A stretch of DNA of 64,000 bases from an uncultured Anaeromyxobacter sp. GTDB lineage: Bacteria > Myxococcota > Myxococcia > Myxococcales > Anaeromyxobacteraceae. Below the pieces are notes generated by a model, which had not been told where the DNA came from, ran no database searches, and saw only the letters and a program-made list of their open reading frames with translations. Positions within the stretch are counted from its first letter, which is position 1. Each line of letters opens with the position of its first letter. This document shows positions 27,074-35,692 of the stretch, piece after piece. The stretch spans positions 64,086 to 128,085 of the forward strand of contig CAIOAK010000177.1 of assembly GCA_903855945.1 (NCBI GenBank), written 5' to 3'. Both the position numbers and the translations under genes were made by a program.

Positions 27074-27789
27074 ACGGCTCCCCGGTCGGCGCGCCGGTCC
27101 TGCGCATCCGCGATCTCCAGGCCTTCTACGGCGAGTCGCACGTCCTCCACGGCATCGACCTCGAGGTGGAGGAGGGGCAGGTGGTCACGCTGCTCGGACG
27201 CAACGGCTCCGGGCGCACCTCCACCCTGAAGGCGATCCTGGGGCTCGTGGGGCGGCGAACCGGGTCGATCCAGGTGCGCGGCCAGGAGACGCTCTCGATG
27301 GCGCCGCACCGCATCGCCCGGCTGGGCGTGGGCTACTGCCCGGAGGAGCGGGGCATCTTCGCGAGCCTCTCCACAGAGGAGAACCTCCTCCTCTTGCCCC
27401 GGACCGGGGACGCCGGGCTGTCGGTGGAGGAGATCTACGCGATGTTCCCGAACCTCCTGGAGCGGCGGAAGAGCCAGGGGACGCGCCTGTCGGGCGGGGA
27501 GCAGCAGATGCTCGCCATGGCCCGCATCCTGCGCACCGGGGCCACGATCCTTCTCCTCGACGAGATCACCGAGGGGCTCGCGCCGGTCATCGTGCAGGCG
27601 CTGGGCCGGGTGGTGCGGCAGCTGAAGGACCGCGGGTACACCATCGTGCTCGTGGAGCAGAACTTCCGGTTCGCCGCTCCGCTCGCGGACCGGCATCACC
27701 TGCTCGAGCACGGGCGGGTGGTGGATACGATCGAGGCCGGGCAACTCGCCGGGCGCATGGAGTCGTTGCAGGAATTCCTGGGCGTGTAG
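27070..27789 (+). CDS. livF: Branched-chain amino acid ABC transporter ATPase LivF
   Basis: 239 residues. Walker A GRNGSGRTST (GRT in place of GKT, a conservative K-to-R change at the phosphate-binding lysine), the Q-loop region GYCPEERGIFASLSTEENL typical of LivF, signature LSGGEQQMLAMARIL, Walker B ILLLDEITEGLAP and VEQNF in place of the H-loop VEHN. The substitutions at the Walker A lysine and switch histidine are unusual and could make LivF the less active half of the ATPase pair. The start is coupled to livG by ATGA. Confidence 0.9.
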   Translation: MNGSPVGAPVLRIRDLQAFYGESHVLHGIDLEVEEGQVVTLLGRNGSGRTSTLKAILGLVGRRTGSIQVRGQETLSMAPHRIARLGVGYCPEERGIFASLSTEENLLLLPRTGDAGLSVEEIYAMFPNLLERRKSQGTRLSGGEQQMLAMARILRTGATILLLDEITEGLAPVIVQALGRVVRQLKDRGYTIVLVEQNFRFAAPLADRHHLLEHGRVVDTIEAGQLAGRMESLQEFLGV

Positions 27790-27813
27790 CTCGCCCCTTC
27801 GAGGAGAAACCAC

Positions 27814-29025
27814 ATGACGAAGCGCTTCGCACTCGCCGTAGCCCTCTTGCTCGCCGCCGGAACGGCCCGGGCCGCCGATCCCAAGATCTCCGACGACGTC
27901 GTGAAGATCGGCGTCCTCACCGACATGACCGGCTACTACTCCGACCTCTCCGGCCCCGGGTCGCTCGAGGCCGCGAAGATGGCCGCCGAGGACTTCGGCG
28001 GGAAGGTGCTGGGGAAGCCCATCGTGGTCATCGGCGCCGACCACCAGCTCAAGGCCGACGTCGCCTCCACCGTGGCCCGCAAGTGGTTCGACGAGGAGAA
28101 GGTGGACGCCATCGTCGACCTCGTCTCCTCCTCCACGGCGCTCGCGGTCATGCCGGTGGCGGCCGAGAAGAAGCGCATCACGCTCCTCTCCGGGCCGGGC
28201 ACCACCGCCATCACGGGCGAGAAGTGCACGCCCTACAACGCCCACTGGACCTACAACAACTGGGCGCTCGCCAACGGGACGGGGCGCGAGGTGGTGAAGC
28301 AGGGCGGCAACACCTGGTACTTCCTCACCGCCGACTACGTCTTCGGGAAGTCGCTCGAGGAGGACACCTCCAACGTCGTCAAGGCGGCCGGGGGCAAGGT
28401 GCTGGGCTTCTCCCGCCACCCGTCGCCGGGCACCACCGACTTCTCCTCCTTCCTGCTCCAGGCCCAGGCGTCCGGCGCCAAGATCATCGGACTCGCGAAC
28501 GCCGGCGCCGACACCATCAACGCCATCAAGCAGGCGAACGAGTTCGGCATCACCAAGAAGCAGAGCCTGGCCGGCCTGCTCGTCTTCATCTCCGACATCC
28601 ACAGCCTGGGGCTCCCCACCGCGCAGGGCATGTACCTGACCACCGCCTTCTACTGGGACCGGGACGACGCCTCCCGCAAGTGGGCCAAGCGCTTCGCCGA
28701 CCGGATGAAGGGGAAGATGCCCACCATGGTCCAGGCCGGCGTCTACTCCGAGGTCTCCCACTACCTGAAGGCCATCCAGGCCGCCGGTACCGACGCCCCC
28801 GACGCCGTCATGGCCAAGATGCGCGAGATGCCGGTGAACGACTTCTTCGCCCCGGGCGCCCGGCTCGGCCCCGACGGCCTCCTGCGCCACGACATGTACC
28901 TGGTCCAGGTGAAGACCCCGGCCGAGTCGAAGTACGCCTGGGACTACTACAAGATCGTGAAGACCATCCCGGCGGCCGAGGCCTTCCCGCCCGTCTCCGA
29001 CAAGTGCCCCAACGTGAAGAAGTAG
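27814..29025 (+). CDS. livK: ABC transporter substrate-binding protein (Leu/Ile/Val family)
   Basis: 403 residues. Cleavable signal peptide (hydrophobic AVALLLAAG, then AxA before ADPK) directs it to the periplasm. Type I periplasmic-binding-protein fold: KIGVLTDMTGYYSDLSGPGS at the start, DHQLKADVA, VSSSTALAVMPVAAEK, and the second lobe GGKVLGFSRHPSPGTTDFSS. The family includes binders of branched-chain amino acids, amides and aromatic acids; the ligand is not assigned. SD GGAG precedes the ATG. Confidence 0.88.
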   Translation: MTKRFALAVALLLAAGTARAADPKISDDVVKIGVLTDMTGYYSDLSGPGSLEAAKMAAEDFGGKVLGKPIVVIGADHQLKADVASTVARKWFDEEKVDAIVDLVSSSTALAVMPVAAEKKRITLLSGPGTTAITGEKCTPYNAHWTYNNWALANGTGREVVKQGGNTWYFLTADYVFGKSLEEDTSNVVKAAGGKVLGFSRHPSPGTTDFSSFLLQAQASGAKIIGLANAGADTINAIKQANEFGITKKQSLAGLLVFISDIHSLGLPTAQGMYLTTAFYWDRDDASRKWAKRFADRMKGKMPTMVQAGVYSEVSHYLKAIQAAGTDAPDAVMAKMREMPVNDFFAPGARLGPDGLLRHDMYLVQVKTPAESKYAWDYYKIVKTIPAAEAFPPVSDKCPNVKK

Positions 29026-29032
29026 TCCCCGG

Positions 29033-29899
29033 ATGATCCAGGCGCTCTCCGGCCAGCTGCTGCTCGGCCTCATCAACGGCTCGTTCTACGCGCTGCTCTC
29101 CCTCGGGCTGGCCATCATCTTCGGCCTGCTCGACGTGGTGAACTTCGCGCACGGCGCGCAGTACATGCTGGGAGCCTTCCTGGCGTGGATGGGGCTCACG
29201 TACCTCGGCATCGGCTACTGGTGGGCGCTCTTCCTGTCCCCGCTGCTCGTGGGCGTCCTCGGGCTCGTCATCGAGCGGGTCTTCCTGCGGCGGCTGCAGG
29301 GTCTCGACAACCTGTACGGGCTCCTCCTCACGTTCGGCCTGGCGCTCGTGATCGAGGGGCTCTTCCACCACGCCTTCGGCAACTCGGGCAGCCCGTATCC
29401 GGTGCCCGAGCTGCTGCGGGGCGGGTTCGACCTGGGATTCATGTACCTGCCCAAGTACCGCGCCTGGGTGGTGGTGGTGTCCCTCGTCGTCTCGATCGGC
29501 TCCTGGTTCGTCATCGAGAAGACCCGGGTCGGCGCCTACCTGCGCGCCGGCACCGAGAATCCGAAGCTGCTCCAGGCCTTCGGCGTGAACGTCCCCGTCA
29601 TGTTCATGCTCACCTACGGCTTCGGGGTGGCGCTGGCCGCCTTCGCGGGCGTCATGGCCGCGCCCATCTACCAGGTCACCCCGATGATGGGCTCCTCGGT
29701 GATCATGGTGGTCTTCGCGGTGGTGGTCATCGGCGGGATGGGTTCCATCCTGGGTTCCGTGGTCACCGGGATCGGCGTCGGTCTCATCGAGGGGCTCACC
29801 AAGTTCGTCTGGCCCGAGGCGGCGAGCGTCGTGGTGTTCGTCCTCATGGCTGTGGTGTTGCTCGTGCGACCGGCCGGCCTCTTCGGGAGGCAGAAGTGA
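29033..29899 (+). CDS. livH: ABC transporter permease LivH
   Basis: 288 residues, about eight membrane helices. Starts LSGQLLLGLINGSFYALLSL, with LLDVVNFAHGAQYMLGAF typical of LivH, and ends in the conserved EAA-like loop and VFVLMAVVLLVRPAGLFG. It forms the inner-membrane channel with LivM. Only seven bases separate it from livK, with little Shine-Dalgarno signal. The stop overlaps the livM GTG start. Confidence 0.92.
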   Translation: MIQALSGQLLLGLINGSFYALLSLGLAIIFGLLDVVNFAHGAQYMLGAFLAWMGLTYLGIGYWWALFLSPLLVGVLGLVIERVFLRRLQGLDNLYGLLLTFGLALVIEGLFHHAFGNSGSPYPVPELLRGGFDLGFMYLPKYRAWVVVVSLVVSIGSWFVIEKTRVGAYLRAGTENPKLLQAFGVNVPVMFMLTYGFGVALAAFAGVMAAPIYQVTPMMGSSVIMVVFAVVVIGGMGSILGSVVTGIGVGLIEGLTKFVWPEAASVVVFVLMAVVLLVRPAGLFGRQK

Positions 29900-30843
29900 G
29901 CCACGGGGCGCGCCGGGTCTGGTCGGGACAGGCGGTATTCCTGGCCTGGGCCACGGTGGCGGCGTGCGGGTTCGTCGCGCCGTTCGTGGTCTACCCGGTC
30001 TTCGCGATGAACGTGCTCGTGATGGCGCTCTTCGCGAGCGCGCTCAACCTGCTCCTCGGCTACTCCGGGCTCCTCTCCTTCGGCCACGCGGCCTTCCTGG
30101 GATCGGCGGCCTACGTGACCGGCTGGTCGGCCAAGGCGTGGGGGATGCCGGTGCTGGTGTCGCTCGCGGCCGGGGTGGCGGTGGCCACCCTGCTGGGCCT
30201 GGTCTTCGGCGTGCTCGCGCTGCGCCGGACCGGTATCTACTTCGCCATGATCACGCTCGGCCTCGCGCAGGTGGTCTACTTCATCGTGGTCCAGATGCCC
30301 TGGACCGGTGGCGAGGACGGGCTGCAGGGCATCCCGCGCGGGACCTTCCTGGGGATCGACCTCGGGAACTCCATCGCGATGTACTACTTCACCTACGCCG
30401 TCTTCCTGGCCGCGTTCTGGCTCATCCAGCGGACCATCCGCTCCCCGTTCGGGCAGGTGCTGCGCGCCATCAAGGAGAACGAGCCTCGCGCCATCTCGCT
30501 CGGCTACGACGTGCAGCGCTACAAGCTGCTCGCCTTCGTCATCTCCGCCGGGCTGGCCGGGCTGGCCGGCTCGCTCAAGGCCCTGGCGATGCAGTTCGCC
30601 ACGCTCGGCGACGTGGCCTGGCAGCGGAGCGGAGAGGTGGTGCTCATGACGCTGCTCGGCGGGATGGGAACGGTGCTCGGCCCCTCGGTGGGGGCGCTCC
30701 TCGTCGTGACGATGGAGAACTACCTCTCGAGCATCGGCTCCTGGGTGACGGTCATCACCGGCGCGGTCTTCGTGGTGGTGGTGATGGCCTTCCGGCGCGG
30801 GATCGTCGGAGAGGTGCAGGCGCTGCTCGGTCGTCGGTCCTGA
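29896..30843 (+). CDS. livM: ABC transporter permease LivM
   Basis: 315 residues from the GTG at 29896, with GGGAGG five bases before it and GTGA overlap with livH. Hydrophobic throughout, with the LivM signatures LNLLLGYSGLLSFGHAAFLG, TGIYFAMITLGLAQ, GLQGIPRGTFLG and IKENEPRAISLGYDVQRYKL. It is the partner permease of LivH. The operon continues into the 3-hydroxybutyrate dehydrogenase gene after 12 bases. Confidence 0.92.
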   Translation: MSHGARRVWSGQAVFLAWATVAACGFVAPFVVYPVFAMNVLVMALFASALNLLLGYSGLLSFGHAAFLGSAAYVTGWSAKAWGMPVLVSLAAGVAVATLLGLVFGVLALRRTGIYFAMITLGLAQVVYFIVVQMPWTGGEDGLQGIPRGTFLGIDLGNSIAMYYFTYAVFLAAFWLIQRTIRSPFGQVLRAIKENEPRAISLGYDVQRYKLLAFVISAGLAGLAGSLKALAMQFATLGDVAWQRSGEVVLMTLLGGMGTVLGPSVGALLVVTMENYLSSIGSWVTVITGAVFVVVVMAFRRGIVGEVQALLGRRS

Positions 30844-30855
30844 GGAGGTCGCGGG

Positions 30856-31632
30856 ATGGAACGCAGATTCGAGGGGAAGGTCGCGCTGGTCACCGGGGCC
30901 GCGGGCGGCATCGGATTTCGCATCGCGGAGCGGCTGACGGAGGAGGGGGCGAGCGTCACGCTGGCCGACCTCGACGGGCGCGCGGCGGCGGCTGCCGCCG
31001 GTCGAATCGGGCGTGGCGCGCTCGGGCTCGCCGCCGACGTGTCCCGCGAGGAGCAGGTGGCGGCGGCCATCGACGAGACCCTGCAGGCCCGGGGTCGGCT
31101 CGACGTGCTCGTGAACAACGCGGGGCTGCAGCACGTCTCCCCCATCGAGGAGTTCCCGTCGGAGCGCTTCGAGCTGCTCGTGAAGGTGATGCTCTTCGGC
31201 CCCTTCTACGCCATCAAGAAGGCCTTCCCGATCATGAAGCGGCAGGGGAGCGGCCGGATCCTGAACGTCGCCTCCATCAACGGCCTGGTGGGGTTCGCTG
31301 GCAAGGCCGCCTACAACAGCGCCAAGCACGGCGTGATCGGCCTCACCAAGGTCGCCGCGCTGGAGGGGGCCCGCCACGGGGTCACGGTGAACGCACTCGC
31401 GCCCGGTTACGTGGACACGCCGCTCGTCCGGAACCAGCTCGCCGACCTGGCGCGGACCCGCGGGGTTCCGCTGGAGAAGGTCCTGGAGGAGGTCATCTAC
31501 CCGCTCGTCCCCATGCGCCGGCTGCTCGAGGTGGACGAGGTGGTCGGCTACGCGCTCTTCCTCGTGTCGGACGCTGCGGCCGGGATCACCGGATCGGTGG
31601 CGGTGATGGACGGGGGCTACACCGCGCAGTGA
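30856..31632 (+). CDS. bdhA: 3-hydroxybutyrate dehydrogenase (SDR family)
   Basis: 258 residues. Classical SDR: TGAAGGIGFRIA cofactor loop, NNAGLQHVSPIEEFP (the LQHV motif is characteristic of D-3-hydroxybutyrate dehydrogenase), catalytic Ser in NVASINGL, and Y-x3-K in AAYNSAKHG. The substrate-side segment APGYVDTPLVRNQL is also typical. It interconverts 3-hydroxybutyrate and acetoacetate with NAD. Strong SD GAGGAGG. It sits 12 bases after livM, so it is probably co-transcribed with the ABC transporter. Acetoacetate is also a product of Kce encoded 15 kb away. Confidence 0.87.
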   Translation: MERRFEGKVALVTGAAGGIGFRIAERLTEEGASVTLADLDGRAAAAAAGRIGRGALGLAADVSREEQVAAAIDETLQARGRLDVLVNNAGLQHVSPIEEFPSERFELLVKVMLFGPFYAIKKAFPIMKRQGSGRILNVASINGLVGFAGKAAYNSAKHGVIGLTKVAALEGARHGVTVNALAPGYVDTPLVRNQLADLARTRGVPLEKVLEEVIYPLVPMRRLLEVDEVVGYALFLVSDAAAGITGSVAVMDGGYTAQ

Positions 31633-31653
31633 ACGCGCCGGCGGAGCCGGCCT

Positions 31654-32043
31654 TCAACTGGAAGTGCTGCGGGCCGGGGTGAGCCACACCTCGGCGCCGA
31701 CCCGGAACATCGCCGACGGAAGTCCCAGCTCGACCGGGTCCGCGGAGAGGAAGGCCGCCATGGCCATCGCGGCGCGCTCCCGCCGGGCTCGCTCCTCCGG
31801 GATGGGGCCGTGCCCTTCCCGCACCCGGAACACCGCGTCCACCAGTTCCTTGACGGTGGGACGGGCGGGGAGGGCGCAGTGCACCGGACCGAGGTAGCGA
31901 TCGATGGGCTCCGCGGCGCCGAAGGCGAAGGTCACGACCGTGTCGATGGCGCTGTCCACCTCGCGTTCGGTGTGGAACCGGACCTCGGAGGCGTCGAGGG
32001 AGACCGCGCGGGAGTGGTTCTGCATGACGCATGATGGGGGCAT
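31654..32043 (-). CDS. Hypothetical protein
   Basis: 129 residues (or 123 from the internal ATG at 32025); neither start has a clear ribosome-binding site. Not recognised. It is soluble, with no signal peptide or membrane segment; a charged middle (RVREGHGPIPEERARRERAA) precedes a C-terminal part with FRVGAEVWLTPA. It is convergent with bdhA (21 bases between stops) and divergent from the patatin gene. Codon bias and lack of overlap with other genes support coding, weakly. Confidence 0.5.
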   Translation of the reverse strand: MPPSCVMQNHSRAVSLDASEVRFHTEREVDSAIDTVVTFAFGAAEPIDRYLGPVHCALPARPTVKELVDAVFRVREGHGPIPEERARRERAAMAMAAFLSADPVELGLPSAMFRVGAEVWLTPARSTSS

Positions 32044-32085
32044 CCCCGCCGGGGCCGCCAGTCCCGTTGGAGGGGGACGCGGACG

Positions 32086-33360
32086 ATGCCGACTCGCACC
32101 TACATCGACTCACAGTCAAATGGGGGAGGAAGGGCTGGCGCCGGGAGGTCCGTCACGGATGCGGTGACGGCGCCCGGGCCGGGTGGTAGTCTCCCGCCCG
32201 TGGACGTCGGGCTCGTTCTCACCGGTGGCGGAGCCAGGGCGGCGTATCAGGCGGGCGCGTTGCTGGCGCTCTCCGAGATCCTGCCGGCGGGCGCCGTTCC
32301 CTTCCGGATCCTCTCCGGAGTCTCCGCCGGCGGTCTCAACGTCGGCCTCCTGGGCACCTGGCAGGGCGACTTCGAGGATGCCTCCCACAGGCTCCGGGAG
32401 CTCTGGCTCGAGCTCACGCCGGAGCGGGTCTTCCGCACCGATGGCAAGCGGATGGTGGGCATCGGCACCCAGTGGATGCGCAACCTCTCCGGCGGCGGGT
32501 TCTTCCAGGACAGCCGGATCAACTTCCTCCTGGATGCCACGCCGCTTCGCGACTTCCTCCACGAGCGGGTGGCGTTCGCCGATCTCAAGCGCAACATCGC
32601 GAGCGGCGCGCTCCGGGGGTTTGCCATCACCGCCACGAGCTACGCCACCAACACGGCGGTCACCTGGTTCGACGGCGATCCGGACATCGAGAACTGGGTG
32701 CGCGCCACCCGGATCGGGATCCGGACGAATCTCCGGCTCGATCACGTGATGGCCTCGGCCTCCATCCCCATCTTCTTCCCCCCGGTGCGGATCCAGGGTG
32801 CCTGGTACGGGGACGGCAGCGTGCGCATGACGGCCCCGCTCTCGCCCGCCATCCACATGGGGGCAGACAGGCTCGTGGTCATCGGCGTGCGCCGGTGGCG
32901 GGCCCCCTCCGAGCTCCAGCAGGTCCGCCCGGCCGCGAAGCGCGAGGCGCTCCCCCCGTCCCAGATCGCCGGCACCCTGCTGAACGCGGTCTTCCTCGAG
33001 ACCATCGAGGCGGACGTCGAGCGGCTGGAGATGGTGAACAAGCTGGTGGAGAAGATCCCCCCGGCCGAGCGGGGCGAGCTGCGCCCCATCCCCACCCTCA
33101 TGCTCCGACCGTCCCGGGATCTCGGGCACCTGGCCGCCGACCAGTACCAGCGTTTCCCGCGCTTCCTGCGCTACCTGCTCTCCGGCCTGGGCGCGAAGTC
33201 CGACACCGGGTCGGACCTCCTGAGCTACCTCGCCTTCGAGCCGATCTACGTGGGGCGGCTCATCGAGCTCGGCTACGAGGACACGCTCGCCCGGCGGGCC
33301 GAGGTGGAGGACTTCTTCGCGGTAGGTCGCCGCGACGAGAGGGTCCCGCTGCGGGCGTAG
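32086..33360 (+). CDS. Patatin-like phospholipase
   Basis: 424 residues. Patatin lipase with oxyanion hole GGGARAAYQAG, nucleophile GVSAGGLN (G-x-S-x-G), and catalytic Asp in YGDGSVRMTAPLSPAI (DG motif). It hydrolyses acyl esters of phospholipids as a Ser-Asp dyad enzyme. ATG 32086 has GGAGGGGG upstream, but the first 38 codons are low-complexity with untypical codons (TCA, TCA, AAT). An alternative GTG at 32200 starts directly at VDVGLVLTGGG and may be the true start. No signal peptide. Confidence 0.85.
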   Translation: MPTRTYIDSQSNGGGRAGAGRSVTDAVTAPGPGGSLPPVDVGLVLTGGGARAAYQAGALLALSEILPAGAVPFRILSGVSAGGLNVGLLGTWQGDFEDASHRLRELWLELTPERVFRTDGKRMVGIGTQWMRNLSGGGFFQDSRINFLLDATPLRDFLHERVAFADLKRNIASGALRGFAITATSYATNTAVTWFDGDPDIENWVRATRIGIRTNLRLDHVMASASIPIFFPPVRIQGAWYGDGSVRMTAPLSPAIHMGADRLVVIGVRRWRAPSELQQVRPAAKREALPPSQIAGTLLNAVFLETIEADVERLEMVNKLVEKIPPAERGELRPIPTLMLRPSRDLGHLAADQYQRFPRFLRYLLSGLGAKSDTGSDLLSYLAFEPIYVGRLIELGYEDTLARRAEVEDFFAVGRRDERVPLRA

Positions 33361-33373
33361 GAGTGCCCGCCCG

Positions 33374-33973
33374 CTACTTCCTGGGCGGCAGCGCCAGGAC
33401 GGCCGCAGCGATCTCGTGGGCCATGTCGGTGACGAGCGCGCTCGTCACCGCGACCGAGGCGCCCGCCCCCTTCGCGCCGATCTCGCGCCGGAGCACGGAC
33501 CGGCCGCGCGCCAGCGCCTGCTCACCCTTCGCGTCGAGGACGGCCCAGTTCGCGTCGAGCCGGGCCTCCCCCTTGTCGTTCCATCCCAGCGCCGTGACGT
33601 TCACCACCACGCGGGCCCGCAACGGCACCGTGGGATCCCAGGGCTGCGGGAGCACGCGCCAGCCGGGCAGGAGCGCCGAGAGCTCCTGGGAGAGAACGCG
33701 GGTCACGCCGGAGCCGAGCGGCTCGGCCCAGCGGCTGAACTCGTCCACGTTGACCGTGTTGTCGTTCAGGAAGGTGACGATCTGGGGCTGGTCGAGGTAC
33801 TCGGCCATCCGGGTGGGGAAGACCCCCAGGGTGCCCTCGGGGCCTGTGGACGGAACCGCCGCGTTGGAGGTCTGGCTGGGGGAGAGAACGTAGAATCGGG
33901 CTGGCGGCGACGTGCCGAAGCAGCCTGCGATGGGGAGGGCGGCGACGAGGACGAGGAGGTGGCGGAGTCGCAT
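33374..33973 (-). CDS. ABC-type transport auxiliary lipoprotein (PqiC/Mla-associated)
   Basis: 199 residues from ATG 33973, which has GAGG six bases upstream; a GTG at 33985 that overlaps the mlaD stop is the alternative. Signal with lipobox LPIAGC (C18), so an outer- or inner-membrane lipoprotein. The body (FYVLSPS, then a DUF330/ABC-auxiliary fold with YLDQPQIVTFL and VNVTALGW) matches proteins that accompany MCE lipid transporters. It is the last gene of the mla operon. Confidence 0.82.
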   Translation of the reverse strand: MRLRHLLVLVAALPIAGCFGTSPPARFYVLSPSQTSNAAVPSTGPEGTLGVFPTRMAEYLDQPQIVTFLNDNTVNVDEFSRWAEPLGSGVTRVLSQELSALLPGWRVLPQPWDPTVPLRARVVVNVTALGWNDKGEARLDANWAVLDAKGEQALARGRSVLRREIGAKGAGASVAVTSALVTDMAHEIAAAVLALPPRK

Positions 33974-33981
33974 GTTCGGCC

Positions 33982-34926
33982 TCACTTGGGCGCGGGCTTC
34001 CCGTCCAGCACGGCGGACGGGTTTCGTTCCAGGTACTCGGCCAGGACCCGCACCGCCGCGGCGGCACGGGCGAGCTCGGAGAGCGTGTGGGAGAGCTCGC
34101 GCTGCACGCCCGAGCTCCCGGCCAGGGTCGAGGCGACCTGGTCCAGGCCCCTCTGGGCGGCCTCCAGCGTCCGGTGCAGGTCGGCCACGACGAGCTTCAC
34201 GTCGGCGTCGTTCACCTTCACGCGCAGGTCGCCCACCAGCTTGTCGATCCCTCCCAGGGTCCGGTTGAGGTCCTTGCCGGCGCTACCCGCGGCGGCGATG
34301 GCCTGGCGGAGCTCCGGGGAGCGCGCGATGTCCCGGACGGCCAGGAGCGCATCGGACAGGTTCTTCCCGATGTCCTCGAGCGGAACGTCGGCGAGGGAGT
34401 TCGCGAACTTCTCGATGCGCTCCGAGAGCAGCTGGAAACGGGTGGGCGCGGTGGGGATCTGGGGCACGTCGGTGGGGATGTCCAGCCTGCGTGGCTTCGT
34501 CTTCGGGTGGAAGTCGAGGTCGATGTAGAGCTGGCCGGTGACCATGCTGGTGGTCTGCAGTTCCGCGCGCAGCCCCTTGTCGGAGAGCATCTTGGCGCCA
34601 TCCGCTGGGCCCATGGCCTTGAGATTCCGGACCATTCCCCCCGGATCGTTGATCCGGTCCAGGTTCACCTCGTAGGTGACCTTGATGTCGATCCCCTCCC
34701 CGGTGACCATGTAGGCCTCGATGGCGGTGACCTGACCGAGCGGGACGCCGCGGAAGGTCACCGGCGATCCGATCTGGAGGCCGCGCACCGACTCGGGGAA
34801 GAAGCTCACCAGGCGGGTGCTGTGGGTGAGGAACTTCCCCGACATGAGCGAAGCCACCGCGAGCAGCAACAGCAGGCTGCCGCCGATGATGAAGCCGCCG
34901 ACCACCTTGGGATTCGCTCGCATCAT
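33982..34926 (-). CDS. mlaD: MlaD-like MCE-domain lipid transport protein
   Basis: 314 residues. One N-terminal membrane helix (GGFIIGGSLLLLLAVASLMSG), then an MCE domain (residues about 40-120: VSFFPESVRGLQIGSPVTFRGVPLGQVTAI and GQLYIDLDFHP). A long helical tail follows. MCE proteins form hexameric tunnels that carry lipids across the periplasm. The long tail suggests a PqiB/YebT-like or extended tunnel rather than the short E. coli MlaD. ATGA overlap with mlaF. Confidence 0.87.
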   Translation of the reverse strand: MMRANPKVVGGFIIGGSLLLLLAVASLMSGKFLTHSTRLVSFFPESVRGLQIGSPVTFRGVPLGQVTAIEAYMVTGEGIDIKVTYEVNLDRINDPGGMVRNLKAMGPADGAKMLSDKGLRAELQTTSMVTGQLYIDLDFHPKTKPRRLDIPTDVPQIPTAPTRFQLLSERIEKFANSLADVPLEDIGKNLSDALLAVRDIARSPELRQAIAAAGSAGKDLNRTLGGIDKLVGDLRVKVNDADVKLVVADLHRTLEAAQRGLDQVASTLAGSSGVQRELSHTLSELARAAAAVRVLAEYLERNPSAVLDGKPAPK

Positions 34927-35690
34927 GGATACTGCCCCCGCTCGAGAAAGGCCTTCACCTTGGGATCGGTCGTGGTCGCCGCCATCTCGCGCGGTGCGCC
35001 GCGCGCCACCATCCGGTGGCGCTCCCCGTCCAGGAAGATGGCGTCGTCGGCGATCGCGAAGATGCTGGGGAGCTCGTGGGTGACGACGAAGAAGGTCGTC
35101 CCCAGGCTGTCGCGAAGCTCCAGGATCAGGTCGTCGAGGTGGCGCGCCGAGAGCGGATCGAGCCCGGCGGAGGGCTCGTCCAGGAAGAGGATGTCGGGGT
35201 CGAGCGACAGCGCGCGGGCCAGTCCGGCCCGGTTGCGCATGCCGCCGCTCACCTGCGAGGGGTAGCTGTCCTCGAACCCGCCCAGACCCACGAGCTCCAG
35301 CTTGGTCACCGCCACCTCGCGCGCCTCGCCCGGCTCGACCTTCAGGTGTTGCTTGAGGGACAGGGAGATATTCTCGGCCAGCGTCATGGAGCTGAGGAGC
35401 CCCGCGCCCTGGAAGAGGACGCCGAAGCGACGCCGGAGCTTGCGCTGCTCCAGTTCGGTGGAGCTCCAGTAGGGCGTCCCGGAGTAGCGGACGTCCCCCT
35501 TCGACGGGCGATCGAGCCCGATCATGTGGCGCATCAGCGTGCTCTTGCCGCTGCCGCTGTCCCCCATGACCACGAAGACCGAGCCGCGCCGGATGGAGAA
35601 GGAGACGTCGCTCTGCACCACGAAGCTGCCGTAGGCCATGGTCATGCCGTCCACGGTCACGAAGTCGGGGGGCGTGGGGGTGGCGGCCAT
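34923..35690 (-). CDS. mlaF: MlaF-like ABC ATPase
   Basis: 255 residues. Walker A GDSGSGKSTLMRHM, FGVLFQGAGLLSSMTLAENI (the MlaF-type Q-loop region), signature VSGGMRNRAGLARAL, Walker B ILFLDEPSAGLDPLSA and H-loop VTHELPSI. It powers the MlaE permease for lipid transport at the inner membrane. Two bases separate it from mlaE; its end overlaps mlaD. Confidence 0.92.
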   Translation of the reverse strand: MAATPTPPDFVTVDGMTMAYGSFVVQSDVSFSIRRGSVFVVMGDSGSGKSTLMRHMIGLDRPSKGDVRYSGTPYWSSTELEQRKLRRRFGVLFQGAGLLSSMTLAENISLSLKQHLKVEPGEAREVAVTKLELVGLGGFEDSYPSQVSGGMRNRAGLARALSLDPDILFLDEPSAGLDPLSARHLDDLILELRDSLGTTFFVVTHELPSIFAIADDAIFLDGERHRMVARGAPREMAATTTDPKVKAFLERGQYP

Positions 35691-35692
35691 GG

